A stretch of 64,000 bases of DNA from Diphasiastrum complanatum (lineage: Eukaryota > Streptophyta > Lycopodiopsida > Lycopodiales > Lycopodiaceae). The DNA lies in contig CM055092.1 in assembly GCA_029204225.1 (NCBI GenBank), positions 27,758,320-27,822,319 on the forward strand, in the 5' to 3' direction. Position numbers and translations under genes: made by a program. Under the pieces are notes generated by a model. The model was not told the DNA's origin. It did not search any database and worked only from the letters and a program-made list of their open reading frames with translations. Of this stretch, positions 11,651-22,709 are shown one piece after another (the first letter of the stretch is position 1; each line of letters starts with the position of its first letter).

Positions 11651-11690
11651 GATATAGATGCTGGATTATCGTCTCATTGAGCTTGCTCAA
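11651..11690. repeat. 38-bp module shared with 42.5 kb
   Basis: Starting TAGATGCTGGATTA, this block recurs at 42516-42553 with about three differences. It ends in ATTGAGC-TT-GCTCAAT, a small perfect hairpin. In both places it abuts unrelated transposon sequence. Confidence 0.6.
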
Positions 11691-11699
11691 TTTGCTTGC

Positions 11700-12590
11700 C
11701 TTTTGGATCTTCAGCATCTCGATTCTTCCTGTGGGTAGCAGCAACCAGTTGGACGAATCGGGACCACAATGAGCTGCATGTTAAAAAATTTGAGCAAATT
11801 GGGCTAAATGTCAGGTGCATTTTGCGTAGGAAACTTGTCGTATACCATCATTCCATCCTCGCTATGGAATGGCAGGTCCAGTGTAGAGGGATATCCTCGA
11901 TGGCCCTCGATTTGAAGATTTTATCAGGATAGAAGCAATACTCTTTGAAGCAGGTCCCATCTAGTCTCTATCTTGGCAGCCATTAGCAGGGTCTCCACAT
12001 TGTAGTAGGCTTCCGAAACAATCGGATCTACAGAATTAGCCACGTCGATCATGAACTAGTGGAAGGCCCTTGTGAAGTCGATAATTGTGCTCCAACCCTG
12101 TTCACGGGGCCAGTTGTATGTCCCGATGCTTGGCGCCTTGAGTGTTGACCATGTTCTTCTTCTGGGCATTGGATGATATGTAGGATACACCCTTATTGAT
12201 GCCGGAGCCATGAGATATTCCTATACAAGCTTGGGTCTACGCATGAACATCACCTTCTAATATTCTGGTTGAGGATACATAAGGGCGATGAGATTGGCCG
12301 GTTTCAGCTTCAAAAGTCCTCGACCTTACCCGGTTAAGTGTAGCCACATCTAGTCTTGATTTCCGGATATTGTGTCGGCTATTCTGAGTTTGGCACTGTT
12401 TAAATTTTTTAGTACCAGCGTTGGTGCACAGTAGTAGGCCCACCGCGAGTGGGATTGTGGCATGGAAAATTGGTGGAAGTGGAAAGAATGTTGGCTTTTG
12501 GGGGAGATGAAGTGTTAGGTGATGAAGTGGTGCGAGGCAGAGAAGCAGTGCGTGGCGGTGATACGTATTCAAGTTTCGGCATGGTGGGAT
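11700..12590 (-). pseudogene. Unrecognised gag-like coding relic of a Gypsy element
   Basis: Reading leftward from about 12330 to 11940 there is a long frame interrupted only by a few TAG codons. It includes KPANLIALMYPQPEY, APSIGTYNWPREQGWSTI and VSEAYYNVETLLMAAKIET. A second 111-codon frame with a Pro-rich start lies at 12237-12572. I do not recognise either protein. The position about 400 bases downstream, on the same strand, of a tRNA-Asp primer site suggests the gag region of a Tat/Athila-like Gypsy element. That is inference from context. Confidence 0.45.
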
Positions 12591-12985
12591 CGCATTGGAG
12601 AGTGGTGGTGATGGCTTAGGCCTGTGGGTTTCTTATCTTGAAGTACTTGTTAAAATTTTGTGGTGATTGCATTGATTAGTTGTCAACTTGCTATCAAAGC
12701 TTGGTAATAGCAATCACCAAACAAGGACAAAGGTAAGATTTGGAATAATCTGAGTCGAATGGGTATTGATTTGAGCGGGGTTTAAGCGAAAAAAAATACC
12801 ATTTGAAAGCTATGGAGTGCCAAAATCGACAATTAGGAGTTCTTTCGATTGCTCTAAGACATAGGAAGGATCTCTATATTAACACCTATGACAGATAATT
12901 CTCGTCGAAATTGAAGTTTCTTATTGACAAAAATTTGTCTTTCCATACCATAAATTCTCAAGACAGCTACCACTGTGGGGGGCGA

Positions 12986-13013
12986 ACCATTTTGTCCCCC
13001 GGCGACGACGCCA
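12986..13013 (-). other. Primer-binding site, tRNA-Asp type
   Basis: On the minus strand the sequence reads TGGCGTCGTCGCCGGGG, two changes from the plant tRNA-Asp primer site TGGCGCCGTTGCCGGGG used by several Gypsy lineages. It lies one base from an LTR end TTAACA. Confidence 0.8.
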
Positions 13014-13014
13014 A

Positions 13015-13411
13015 TGTTAAGTCTTTTTCCTTTGAGAGGAAGTAGCGTGGGTGTCGGCAGTAGTACGTGGGCGAGTCCCCTCGATCCGATCCAACTAAGA
13101 GCTAGCAAGCTCTATTCCCAAGGCTCATATTCACAACGTTTTCTCATTTGCAAATGAGCCAAAAGATTCTTCAAAATGATGTCTCTTGCCTACTTATAAA
13201 CAAAACCCTTGACTTAACTAATAAACTCAATGCTTGAGGCCTAATAAATACTGAGTAAACAAAATACCCAAGATTTCTTGAACTTCTACTTTTCAGCGTG
13301 AGGGTGAAATTAAAGTGTGCGAGAAGATCTTGATTTCCAAAAAAAATAAATTAGCTCATCGAAATACCATCAAAGTGATCGTTGACATGCATGTCAAATC
13401 TCAACAATATT
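13015..13411 (-). repeat. LTR of a minus-strand Gypsy element (outer edge approximate)
   Basis: On the plus strand this begins TGTTAAG next to the primer site. A plausible outer edge is CTCAACA at 13411, giving TG...CA termini. About 85 bases (13117-13194) match the inverted sequence at 17150-17235, including TAGGCAAGAGACATCATTTT, so two elements share this LTR segment. Confidence 0.6.
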
Positions 13412-13559
13412 GTTGGGACCTTATATGTACGGAAGTGCCGCCATCATTATCAAGGTTGTGAAATATGAGTATTATAATTTCAAGAGTATTTAATGTTTTA
13501 CTAAATTAAATTAAATTGATCCACCCACATATTTTTCCTAGTTAAAAATTAGATTGATC

Positions 13560-14294
13560 CACATGGCTTCATTTCGCTTGCATAGCTCCACCTTTTGATG
13601 TCATTTGGAGCAGCGAGAGTTCTAAGATCCTGGGCTGCGCTAGCAAACAACAGCAGGTACCAGTTTTCTTCTTTTTGTCATACTTTTCAAGCTAATGGAG
13701 ATCATCACGCTTTTGATCCTTATTATCTTTGATTCACTTCAGCAGATCACGCTTCTATATATAATTGCCCCGTGGAATGAATGAGAGTACTTTAATCACC
13801 GGTACATGCATGCAAGCAGCTGCATGCTCACGCGGATGCAGCGCTAGCAATATTATTGATCGACTCTCTGAGTACTTTATCGACTCCACAGGCTGCTGCT
13901 GATCAGGTATATATAGCGTCTCATCTTCTGTCAGAGCTTCCGTTTCAGACAATTGTGAAACTTGAGCCATTTTATCAAAATTGTTGAAATTCAATATAAT
14001 CCTAATTATATAATGGGTCTTCAAACAATTTCGAGGTTTACCCATTGTCTGTGTTCTCATACGATGCGGATTGAGGGTTTTTTTATCATTTCTAGCTGTA
14101 TATTCTCGCCTCTTCCTTAATTACTTCCCCATGATATGAATCTACCAGCTTGATCAGGTCAGTCATAATTAGCAGAACCTGCATCTCAGTGTCACATTAT
14201 CCTTAACTTTAAGCTGTACCCAGACTTGAAATATTGATATCCCAATTGCTTTTGTTCTTATGCAGCGTCCCTAAGGCTTTGCTTACAGCTGACC
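13560..14294 (+). promoter_or_regulatory. Promoter/5' UTR region with probable UTR intron of the CID7-like gene
   Basis: A donor-like CAG/GTACCAG at 13656/13657 and a strong acceptor TTCTTATGCAG ending at 14265 would remove a 609-base intron in the 5' UTR, leaving 29 bases before the ATG. An open minus-strand frame at 13755-14060 shows no homology and is probably incidental. No TATA box was firmly identified. Confidence 0.5.
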
Positions 14295-15038
14295 ATGGCA
14301 GCGGCAGTCATCCATCGGCCAATGGCCGCTTTGAATCCCAATGCTAAAGAATTTATTCCTTTAGCTAAATATGTTTCATCTGATTATCAAACGATCATTA
14401 ATGATCTGCAACTAAGCCTGCTCGCTGCTGAATTTCCCAAGTTTGCAGTGAAAAGTATGGCTGAGCTGCTTTACGCCAATGATGGTGATCTCATGCTGAC
14501 AAGACACATGCTCAAAGAGGAAGAAGCCATCCCTTGGCTTCAAACGGGTGACGCTGTTGCAAGCTTATATGCGGACATGCGAAAAGAAGCCGAAGATCAT
14601 GCTCTTGCTCGCGATGCTTATTTTGAGCAGGCAAGGCAAGCCATGGCCAATGATGTAGGCAACAAAGTACTTGCACACCAACTAATTGCGAAAGGCAGTT
14701 GGCACAATGAGCAAATGAAAGATGCTCACACTAAAGCTGCAGAGGCCATCTTTCAACAAAGAAACCCGCCTGCATCTAGGCAAAGGCATCCAACACTACT
14801 GGATTTGCACGGCCTGCATGTGAATGAAGCCATTTTGATAGTGAAGCGTGAGCTTGCGGCACTAAAAACTAAATATTCAAAATCAAAACGGAAGCAAATT
14901 TTCCTTTGTGTTGGAACGGGACATCATTCTCGAAGCGGACATCCTAGATTGCCATCGGCAATTGCAAGATACTTACTTGAAGAAGAGCATCTCTACTTTA
15001 CGGAAGCTCGACCAGGTATGTTGCGGATTATTTTTTGA
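14295..15038 (+). CDS. CID7-like protein: PAM2 motif, CUE-like, DUF1771 and Smr domain
   Basis: The frame has 247 codons and no intron. Near the N-terminus (about residue 13) LNPNAKEFIP is a PAM2 motif, which in plant CID proteins binds the MLLE domain of poly(A)-binding protein. Residues 38-75 resemble a CUE-type helical bundle (LLAAEFPKFAVKSMAELL...GDLMLTRHML). Residues 91-155 (ASLYADMRKEAEDHALARDA onward) form DUF1771. Residues 166-247 are the Smr domain, with LDLHGLHVNEA, the TGHHSRSG loop and GMLRIIF at the end. Smr domains bind or nick nucleic acid, so a role in mRNA metabolism is likely but inferred. Angiosperm CID7 proteins are about twice as long; this one lacks their long linkers. 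The ATG at 14295 is the first in frame and precedes the PAM2 motif, which supports it. The gene appears intact. Confidence 0.88.
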   Translation: MAAAVIHRPMAALNPNAKEFIPLAKYVSSDYQTIINDLQLSLLAAEFPKFAVKSMAELLYANDGDLMLTRHMLKEEEAIPWLQTGDAVASLYADMRKEAEDHALARDAYFEQARQAMANDVGNKVLAHQLIAKGSWHNEQMKDAHTKAAEAIFQQRNPPASRQRHPTLLDLHGLHVNEAILIVKRELAALKTKYSKSKRKQIFLCVGTGHHSRSGHPRLPSAIARYLLEEEHLYFTEARPGMLRIIF

Positions 15039-15193
15039 AACCCCGAAATCGAACTGGCTTTCTTTGAAAGCTCATCACCATTTGCACACTCACATTTGAA
15101 TACTTGGCAAATTTCCATCAGAGTTTAAAACACAATCCTCTCAAGAAATGAATTACATAACTACATAACTCGGCGACAAACAAGGAATGCTTG

Positions 15194-15199
15194 AATAAA
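15194..15199 (+). terminator. Possible poly(A) signal of the CID7-like gene
   Basis: AATAAA lies about 155 bases after the stop codon, a typical distance for a plant 3' UTR. Plant signals are loose, so this is only a candidate. Confidence 0.4.
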
Positions 15200-15352
15200 T
15201 ATTGAAGAGGCTCACTTACAATAACTTTACCAGTACTTCATTGGGGATCATACTAATTGTTGACAAACTTATACATGCAATGGAAAAATGAAGCACTAGT
15301 TCCTCTTCATCACAAATTACTTGCTATATGTCACTCAAACAAAGAAAATTTG

Positions 15353-15358
<6 letters not shown>

Positions 15359-15407
<49 letters not shown>
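15359..15407. repeat. (GA)n microsatellite
   Basis: About 24 uninterrupted GA units lie 320 bases after the CID7-like stop codon. Other long GA/CT tracts in this window also sit close to host genes or inside their introns. Confidence 0.95.
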
Positions 15408-15411
<4 letters not shown>

Positions 15412-16875
15412 ATCTTTCGACATATCAATCATGCTTCTATCCCTAGATGTAGAATGGATCATCGTTATGGTGGTGACTAGAACATACAAATATGGTAATT
15501 TAAAATTAAATAACTATCAATACTAGTTAATAATCTATCAGCTTCAGCAAATTGACTACAATATTCTCGAGTGATTCTTTTTTTTTTGAGATAATATAGT
15601 CGTTCCCAAAATTGCTTTTTAATATCGAAGAAACCCATCACAAAAGTGATCATGTACTGAAAGGTCAATATGAGAGCTTATTTATATATTGTTCAATATA
15701 AGGTCAAAACGAAAAATGGATTTACCAATTGCTTCTCAGTGATATCCAATATGCTTTATATTCAATGTCATAAAGCTCACACTTAAAGTATGAAGCTTGT
15801 TTATGATGTAGAGAGCTTTAATTATATTCATCATTGCATATAGTTGCTTCAATATATGTCAGACTTCTAATCATGTTTTTTGTTTTCCAATGATGGTCTC
15901 TTACTTCTATGTCTCCTATACATTGCGACTCCATACAATCACTTACAACCACCCACTTGTCCTTATCTAAATGAACATTTAGCATCTCAAAATTTCATCT
16001 AGTCTAAATTTGATCTCATTGAAAACATATTCAATTAACTTTCCATCATATTCTACCCATGCTACCTACTATAACTTTAAGAAATTAAAATTTGTTTTTT
16101 CATAATTTTGTTAATAATAGAATAGATTTTTTTTTACCATCCACTTGCAAAAAAAAAAACTTTCAAAACTATGCTACTATATACAAACCTCAATATTGGC
16201 ACTGTATGATCTTGCCTCCAATTATAGTGTACTGGACTCAAAAATTGATAACATCATGCAAAAATGAAAACTTGCATTACATACAAAACAAATTAGTCAT
16301 CTTAAAATGCCTTTAAAAAATTTGTTCTTTAGCTTTTCATCACAGGAGGATCATAAATAAAAATCCCCTTAGAGACTAACCATTGGGATATTATGCCACC
16401 AATTCCAAACTCACTCACAGTTGGCTCATCTACGATCAAGGCCTTAAACATATGAATATTCACATTGATGAAACTTCAAGGCCCCTCTTCAATTGTTATA
16501 ATACATGACCTGTTTTCAAGAGGGCATGATGGGACTAGCAACTCTCCATGCATATCCAATTTTGTAGATCTGTGAGTAGTTTTAAGTCACAGATGTAAAT
16601 TCATAGTCCTACCACTAAGGGTAATGATTATTCTAGCTCCAATACCAATCAATACATGTGCTTTCTAGGGCTGAGAATGAAGTTGGATCTCTCTTTAGTC
16701 CTCTACATATGCTAATTAATTAGGTAGTAGTTGATAATAATTATAAGAAGGCTATGTTTGAATAACAGTTGTTGTTGAATATAAATTAGCTTTGAGACTA
16801 AAAAAAACTATATTGCTTGTCGAGCTCACTACAAGAAGCTATATTAAAGATCAATTTCACTAGGAAGATCAGACT
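15408..16875. other. AT-rich spacer, no gene recognised
   Basis: No domain motif is visible on either strand. Homopolymer A and T runs are frequent. A CACTACAAGAAG word at 16827 resembles a CACTA transposon end, but no partner end was found. Confidence 0.45.
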
Positions 16876-16980
16876 TGTTATATTGATTTGGGAGCCAGTA
16901 GACACATGATAGGTAACAAGGAACGGTTCATGTACTTTTAGTACATCAGTGCTTTTCAAGGCAATATAATATCTATTGTA
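16876..16980 (+). pseudogene. Copia protease fragment
   Basis: The frame reads CYIDLGASRHMIGNKERF and corresponds to Copia WYIDSGASRHMTGNKERF. The catalytic DSG is DLG, and a stop follows after F-M-Y-F. Only this part of the protease is left, directly upstream of LTR-like sequence. Confidence 0.75.
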
Positions 16981-17039
16981 GGCATTGTAGGCCCAAAAGG
17001 AGCTATTAGCCTTAATAACAAGGCGGTTCCCTCTTTAGG

Positions 17040-17456
17040 CCCTCCAAAGTAATTATAAGAATAATAGGCCAACAAGGGCCCAATGTAGTTTAAATAATAC
17101 TTAACAAGAGCTAACTATCCCTCAAGATAGTTAAGTAAGAGCACTGTTTATAACTAGGCAAGAGACATCATTTTATGAATCTTTTGGCTCATTTGCAAGT
17201 GAGAGTTTCTAGCTTCCTTGTGAATGTGAGCCATAGGGATCTTCATTGCTAGGTCTCATGTTCCCTATCCACATGAATCAATGCTCCATTTACATTGCTT
17301 TGTACTCTTCCTTTCATTGATAATGTGATTCTATTGAGATCTCCATGTTTCTAGCTTTCTATTGATATGCTATCATGATTGTCTTGTACTTTTCTTACTT
17401 CTAGATTTACTTCATTGTTATTGCTATTTGCTTGGGATTTGGCACATGACATTTCT
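17040..17456 (+). repeat. LTR end of a plus-strand element (left edge approximate)
   Basis: The segment 17100-17235 matches the inverse of 13117-13220 and so belongs to a related LTR. It leads to a primer-site-like sequence at 17457. The left edge is uncertain; TGTAGGCCC at 16988 is one possible start. Confidence 0.5.
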
Positions 17457-17468
17457 TGGTAACAGAGC
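17457..17468 (+). other. Primer-binding site variant (initiator-Met type)
   Basis: TGGTAACAGAGC differs at one base from TGGTATCAGAGC. It marks the start of an internal region on the plus strand. The following 1.2 kb has no recognisable gag. Confidence 0.6.
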
Positions 17469-18689
17469 ATAGATCCATGATCCATGATGATTCTATGAGA
17501 ATTCCATTAGATTTGATGATTTTATTGTTTTTGTAGCTTTTTTTTTGCTAATTTTTGACTTTGAATTTTTCAGTTCTGTTCAGACGAATTTTTAGCATTT
17601 AATTTCAATTTTTCATTTCTAATTTGATTCCATAGTTTTGTAGAGCTCTATTTCAGCTTTAATTTGCACCAATTTTCAAGTCAATTGGATAAGAGATGCA
17701 AAAGTTATTGCACTTTTTCCCAGAGCTATCAAAATAGGTGACTAGGATTTTGCTTTCATTTGATTTGAATTTTTCAGATTTGATTTGAGTTTTTTATTTC
17801 AATTTTTCTATCCATATGATCTTATAGCATTGTCTTAGCATTGATCTGATCTATGTGGCAGGTCATTTGGATTAGTATCCAAAAAGTTGTGACAATTCTT
17901 GATTCCTAACTCTAGTTTTGTTAATTTTCTTTCTTCAAAATTTTCAGCCCTGCTCTATTTCAATTTGAACTACCAAATCACATTTAATCATTGATTTGAT
18001 ATATACTCTGATAGAGCTTGTTGTTAGCTTTTCAGAGGTATTGAGTTTGTGTGATTTGGATCAATATTGAGTAAATTATGATCAAATTACTAGAGATGGG
18101 TCAGATTAGCTAGGCATCTTGGAAATCTTTTTTACAAGAAAAGAGAAGCACTTCAAATTTTCAGATCTGAAGTTTCATTTTCTTTGTAATTTTTTTTTCA
18201 CATTTTTCATTTTGAAGTTCAATTTAAAAAAAAAACCTAAGCTACCTTTCCAACCTTAACCTAGACATGACCTAAACCTAACCTAGCCTACCCTAACCCT
18301 AACCCTATCACTCGGCTCCTTCACGCCAATTCTGTATCTCTCTCTTCGTGATTCAATTCGCTCATCTTCACGATCATTGGCAATTGCACGATAGGGGGTG
18401 TAGCTATCAAAGATGGTTTCAGCTCGCAGCCACTGAAAACAAGTACCCATGTTCTATCAAAATCTCCATCAGCTAGTCTGTGAGATCACGCCCATATCCA
18501 ACCTCAAAATAGCAAACATGAGATTCAACCTCTGTTATTGTTTGCACAAACCTTGACCAGCTTCATTCTGGATTGATCTCTTCAACCTGTGGTTTGTAAA
18601 TACTAGCTTCAAAACGTTAGTGGTGAAATCAATAATCTAGACATCATAATCAGCCAACGAAGTTTCTATAATCATGTTCTTGATATAAT
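17469..18689. other. T-rich leader-like stretch, no gene recognised
   Basis: The sequence repeats words such as GATTTGATTTGAATTTTTCAG without strict periodicity. CCCTAACCCTAACCCT near 18292 looks telomere-like, but it is short and lacks the plant CCCTAAA phase. No coding motif is seen. Confidence 0.45.
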
Positions 18690-19082
18690 CGTGATGCCCT
18701 GTAGCATCAATGATGGTGTTGCAAGTCCAAACCTTATGTATCTAGATTCACTTGCAAAACATGGATACTCTTTGTCAATGTGTTTTCATGTAGGAGAATC
18801 TGAGGGTACTCTCATAACCCCATCTAAAGAATGGTGGCTAGCATGCCAATTCATCAGTTATGTAAGGGATTTGCAACGAAAAAATCATTGCAATCGTGGA
18901 ATTACTGGAAAATGTCTCAAGATGCAATCTTTTGGACAAGCATGATGATGTGTATAGTCCATTCCCATTGCATTCAACATCTTGCGTGCCTTGGCTCTCG
19001 TCTCTAGCATGCTATTTCCTTCTGGGAGTAGTTTGCGCAATACCCTGCATATAACCAAATGAATTTTCATAACATGAAACAT
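18690..19082 (-). pseudogene. CACTA (En/Spm) transposase fragment, second copy
   Basis: Read leftward, the frame has LLPEGNSMLETRAKARKML, then HHACPKDCILRHFPVIPRLQ, then a continuation into the Tnp2 block that contains the MNWHASH and PSDSP motifs. These are conserved Tnp2 segments. DCIL runs straight into RHFPVIPRLQ, so the CxxC-containing linker usually between them is missing. The stretch 18713-18890 is nearly identical to 45150-45330, so both derive from one family. It is a fragment only. Confidence 0.82.
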
Positions 19083-20130
19083 TGCTTATTCAACTAAAAC
19101 TTTTAACTTACACAAGTACACACTTAGTTAAATAAAAAATAATTCAATCTTCTTTACCCAAACTATTGGATTCCACCAATCACTCTACCTTTTAAGACTT
19201 GGAATGAAATTCAAAATCAAACGTTGTGATTTTTCTCACTAAGATATTGTGCTTCAAAGAGCCAATGCCACTTAGAAAGATTTGATCACCTAGGAGAATA
19301 CAAATTCTCCACCAATAACAACACAAAATGAGCTTCTAGATCTTGCCTTCTATAAAGGAAGGAACTCTTAGAAAATTGGATCTCTCTCTACACATTTGCC
19401 ATAGACACCTTAATGACTCTTTTCAAACATCACAAACACTCAAACAAATTGAGTAGGATTGAATAATGTGACTTGGATCTCAATCTCTTTTCTAGAACTC
19501 TCAATTTAAGCCAATCTATGTCAAATTCTACAAAAGATTTGCATAGATGCTCTATATGCACTAGTAACTCTCAAAGGTTTCACTTGGAGGACAGATCCAA
19601 GGATGTTTTCTAGCAGATGTATGCTTCTAAACTTGACCCTATCACTCTTGAACAAATCTAGAGTGATGGTACAATGGATTTCATCCTCTCACCTTGCATA
19701 TCACTCCTTAATCTATGATTTTTAGCAAAATCTCTCTAAACTTCAACATACACTCAAAAAATCAGAGAAGATTAATTAATGCACCTGTTTCAAGCTTCAA
19801 TTTTAATTTTTTGGCTGATCTAATCCGCGAACTAATCAAGGGATTAGATTCATTATAGAAAATGCTTGATTTTGCACCAAAAATCACTCAAATTGGGTAT
19901 GTGAGTCAAATTCTACAAATTTTTGAAATTTCTCAGTAAAAAATGGAGCTGTACGGCCTCACACGTGTGAAAAGGGTTCCTACAGCCCACAACAAGATCT
20001 GGACCAAAAATTTTAGGGATAGCTATCAAATCCAACTCGCTACACAAAATTTGACCAGTTTCTAAAAAATTGCTAATTTTGGCTTTGATTTGGATTAACC
20101 CTATCAATTTCAACAAAACCTCTTGTACTA
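19083..20130. other. Probable internal leader of a minus-strand LTR element; no gene recognised
   Basis: The stretch lies downstream, on the minus strand, of the primer site at 20131-20143, so it should be the internal region of that element. No gag motif can be read. CTCACACGTGTGAA near 19959 repeats the palindrome found in the neighbouring LTR. Confidence 0.4.
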
Positions 20131-20143
20131 GGCTCTGATACCA
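20131..20143 (-). other. Primer-binding site, minus strand
   Basis: The minus strand reads TGGTATCAGAGCC, a perfect initiator-Met primer site. It directly abuts an LTR ending TTTTTCCACA, the same arrangement as at 55090. Confidence 0.85.
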
Positions 20144-20760
20144 TGTGGAAAAAGTACAAAAAGGACCAAGAGTGGATCCTAATCTGATCCTCAAGAGGGA
20201 TTGGTTGTCAGATTACTTGATCTTTCAATCTACTTGAGATTAAGATCAATCTAGATCAATTCTAGACACAAAATCCTAACAAGAACAATCATTAATTGAA
20301 GTTAGGTGTACTTTCTGATTTCACACGTGTGAAAAACTGTCTGAGTACGGACTCCAACCTGAAAATCAAGTACACATTGATAGAACCTCAAAACAATCAA
20401 AACAAATGTAGACAAATGGAGAGAATCACTCAAAATTGCTTCCAAAACCAAGATTGGTGTCTCACACTGATTATGGCCAAATGTGGATCTATATATACAA
20501 TAGGTGGGATCTCGTGGTACTGATCATCCCTCTGATCCCACATGTGTGAAGGTGCTTTGTCATATGATGATTCATCATACAAAACTGACACTTGGACAAA
20601 ACCTTCTATTTTGAGCACTTTTGGTCTATTTTCCTTCTATATGGAGATCTACTTGGAAATCTTCTAGAACTCAAAATTCACCTACTTCAGCTTATTCCAT
20701 ATGTGTGAGCTGTCCTTTACACATGGGATATGACACCTAACCAAAGGATGTGGCTCATGC
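20144..20760 (-). repeat. LTR with G-box palindrome, minus strand (outer edge approximate)
   Basis: The LTR begins at 20144 on the plus strand as TGTGGAAAAAG. It contains TTCACACGTGTGAA at 20320-20333 and, on the minus strand, a TATA-like GTATATATAG at 20489-20498. Both features recur in the LTR at 54547-55089, so I treat them as one family. The outer edge is not clear. Confidence 0.6.
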
Positions 20761-20924
20761 AATCAATAGATTGATGCCATGTGTCATATGTCTAGAAAAC
20801 TAGTTTTTGGCCTTTTTAGCCACTAGAACTTGAATTAAATCATATGTACATCCTATATGATTATGGTATATGACAAGTACACTAGTTTCACACGTGGGAA
20901 CAGGCTCCACACATGTTTGTTTAT

Positions 20925-22109
20925 CTATATGCAAGATTTTTGGCCTCTACCAAGCTTATTTTTGCATTTTTCACATTTACTTAGCATTTGACTCACACTA
21001 AGCAAATTCTTGGTAATAGATGAAATAAACAAGACATCCTCCATATGAACATTCCTATTTGTAGAGAGAGAAATAGGAATTGTTCCAATCCCTTTGATTG
21101 CACACTCACCATCATTGGCCGTGTTGATCACCCTCTTGTCATCTTCATAGCCAACAAAGAAGTGAAGTACTATTTGTGAAAAGTCATGTGTGAACTTGCT
21201 CCACTATCAATCCACCAAGGACGTAGATCTCCATCATTAGCAAGCATACATGAAGACATCTCAAAAGTATCATCATTTGCATCTTGAATGATCCAAACCA
21301 TCCTCATCAAGAGTAAGATTACCTTGCTTGTCTACTTGATCTCTGTTCTTTATGTAGCACTCACTTGCAGAGTGTCCTTTGATGCCACAATCGAAGCACT
21401 TGAGCTTTGATCTATCCTTCTTTTTGCCACTTGAAGAAGCATCCAATTGATCTTGCTTTTTAGACCACTTGCGTTTGCTTTTGCCCTTTGTGAACATAGC
21501 CTACTCTTGAAGTGTCGATGTAGGTCCACCTCTTGCTTGAAGCCTATATTCTTCATTGATCAAGATCTCTTGAAGATCCATCAAACTTAGCAAAGTCTTT
21601 TGAATAGCAATACTTTGAACAATGTTAGCATGAGCATCCAACAATCCATTAAGAATAACTTGAACACGCTCTCCTTCCTTAATGCTCTCATCAATGCAAG
21701 CCAACTCATCATTCAATGCTTTCATCCTCAAAATAAAAGTACTTGCACTTTCTTCATTCTTTTGCAAACAAGAAAAGATTTGCCTTCACAGAGTTAACAC
21801 TCTAGAACTAGACTTGGATTCATAGATCTTTTTCAATGAATCCCAAGCATCCTTAGATAAAGTACTCTTACCAACCTCCTTGAGAAGCTCATTGGTAACA
21901 TTCATCTTGATCATGTGTAGAGACTTTTTGGCCCTCTTATCATACCTCATTTGATTTTTTTGTGTTGTTGGTCTCTCCCTCAAACCTACAACAATATCCC
22001 AAACATCATTCATCTCAAGAAGTGATTCCATTCTCACTTTTCACAATGAATAGTTACTGGAGGTAAGCCTATCATTGGCTTCCAACATGACTCCACTTGA
22101 TGCTGCCAT
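20925..22109 (-). pseudogene. Copia gag-protease, minus strand, broken
   Basis: The start is the ATG at 22109 (MAASSGVMLEANDRL). TGG-to-TGA then removes the W of NYSLWKV. Gag follows as VRMESLLEMNDVWDIVVG and AWDSLKKIYESKSSSRVL, then VILNGLLDAHANIVQSIA and a zinc knuckle CFDCGIKGHSASEC near 21380. The protease has an intact WWIDSGASSHMTF near 21210, followed by a stop and a frameshift. It ends after NLLSVSQML at about 20930 with no integrase. The primer site and LTR at 22.7-23.35 kb are its own 5' end. Confidence 0.88.
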
Positions 22110-22695
22110 GTAGCAATGACCTGATCTTCTCTTTAAATCTATTAATGAACAAAGCACTCCTTTGAACAATAACAAATGTTTTCAAAAGATATCACAAAGA
22201 TTTGAAACTACTCCAAAATTCTCTTCTAGCACTTATACCAAGCAAATCAACACATAGAATCATGAAATCTTGATCAACCTACGATCTATCCTCAATCTAA
22301 TGACTCTTCCCACTTCATAAGATTGAAACACACTCAAATGAAGTACAAAAACCTCACTATTTAGAGATCCAACTAAAATTAGGGTTTTGACAAAATCACA
22401 AAAAAATGAGTATTCCAAATCTATATGCAAATGCTGAAAATTTGATATGCAATCTATTAGCCACCACTTAGGTTGATCCAATGATCCAAAAATAGGCCAA
22501 ATGCAACATGTGAATTCAAAAATCAGAATTGATCAAGCTCATAAACCTATATAGGGTTTTGATCTACAAAAGATCCAATCTACAAATGCAAGAAACTAGA
22601 TTTTGGTGTAGAATCCTCTCTAGCATGCTCTATTCTTGATATCTTTACCAAATCATTGATAGATCTGATTTTCTCCTTCATAACTTGAAACACAA

Positions 22696-22707
22696 GCTCT
22701 AATACCA
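22696..22707 (-). other. Primer-binding site variant, minus strand
   Basis: The minus strand reads TGGTATTAGAGC, one base from the initiator-Met site. It lies two bases from the LTR and about 590 bases before the gag ATG. Confidence 0.75.
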
Positions 22708-22709
22708 TT

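Noticed and set aside
13755-14060. 101-codon minus-strand frame in the promoter/UTR intron of the CID7-like gene
   Set aside because: No domain motif; it lies over a probable UTR intron and is best seen as incidental.
16827-16838. CACTACAAGAAG resembling a CACTA transposon end (also CACTACAAAAAT at 40146)
   Set aside because: No inverted partner end or 3-bp duplication was found near either, so chance is likely.
18285-18310. Telomere-like CCCTAACCCTAACCCT
   Set aside because: Only about three repeats, in the 6-base CCCTAA phase rather than plant CCCTAAA, within a longer degenerate CCTAAC-rich stretch.
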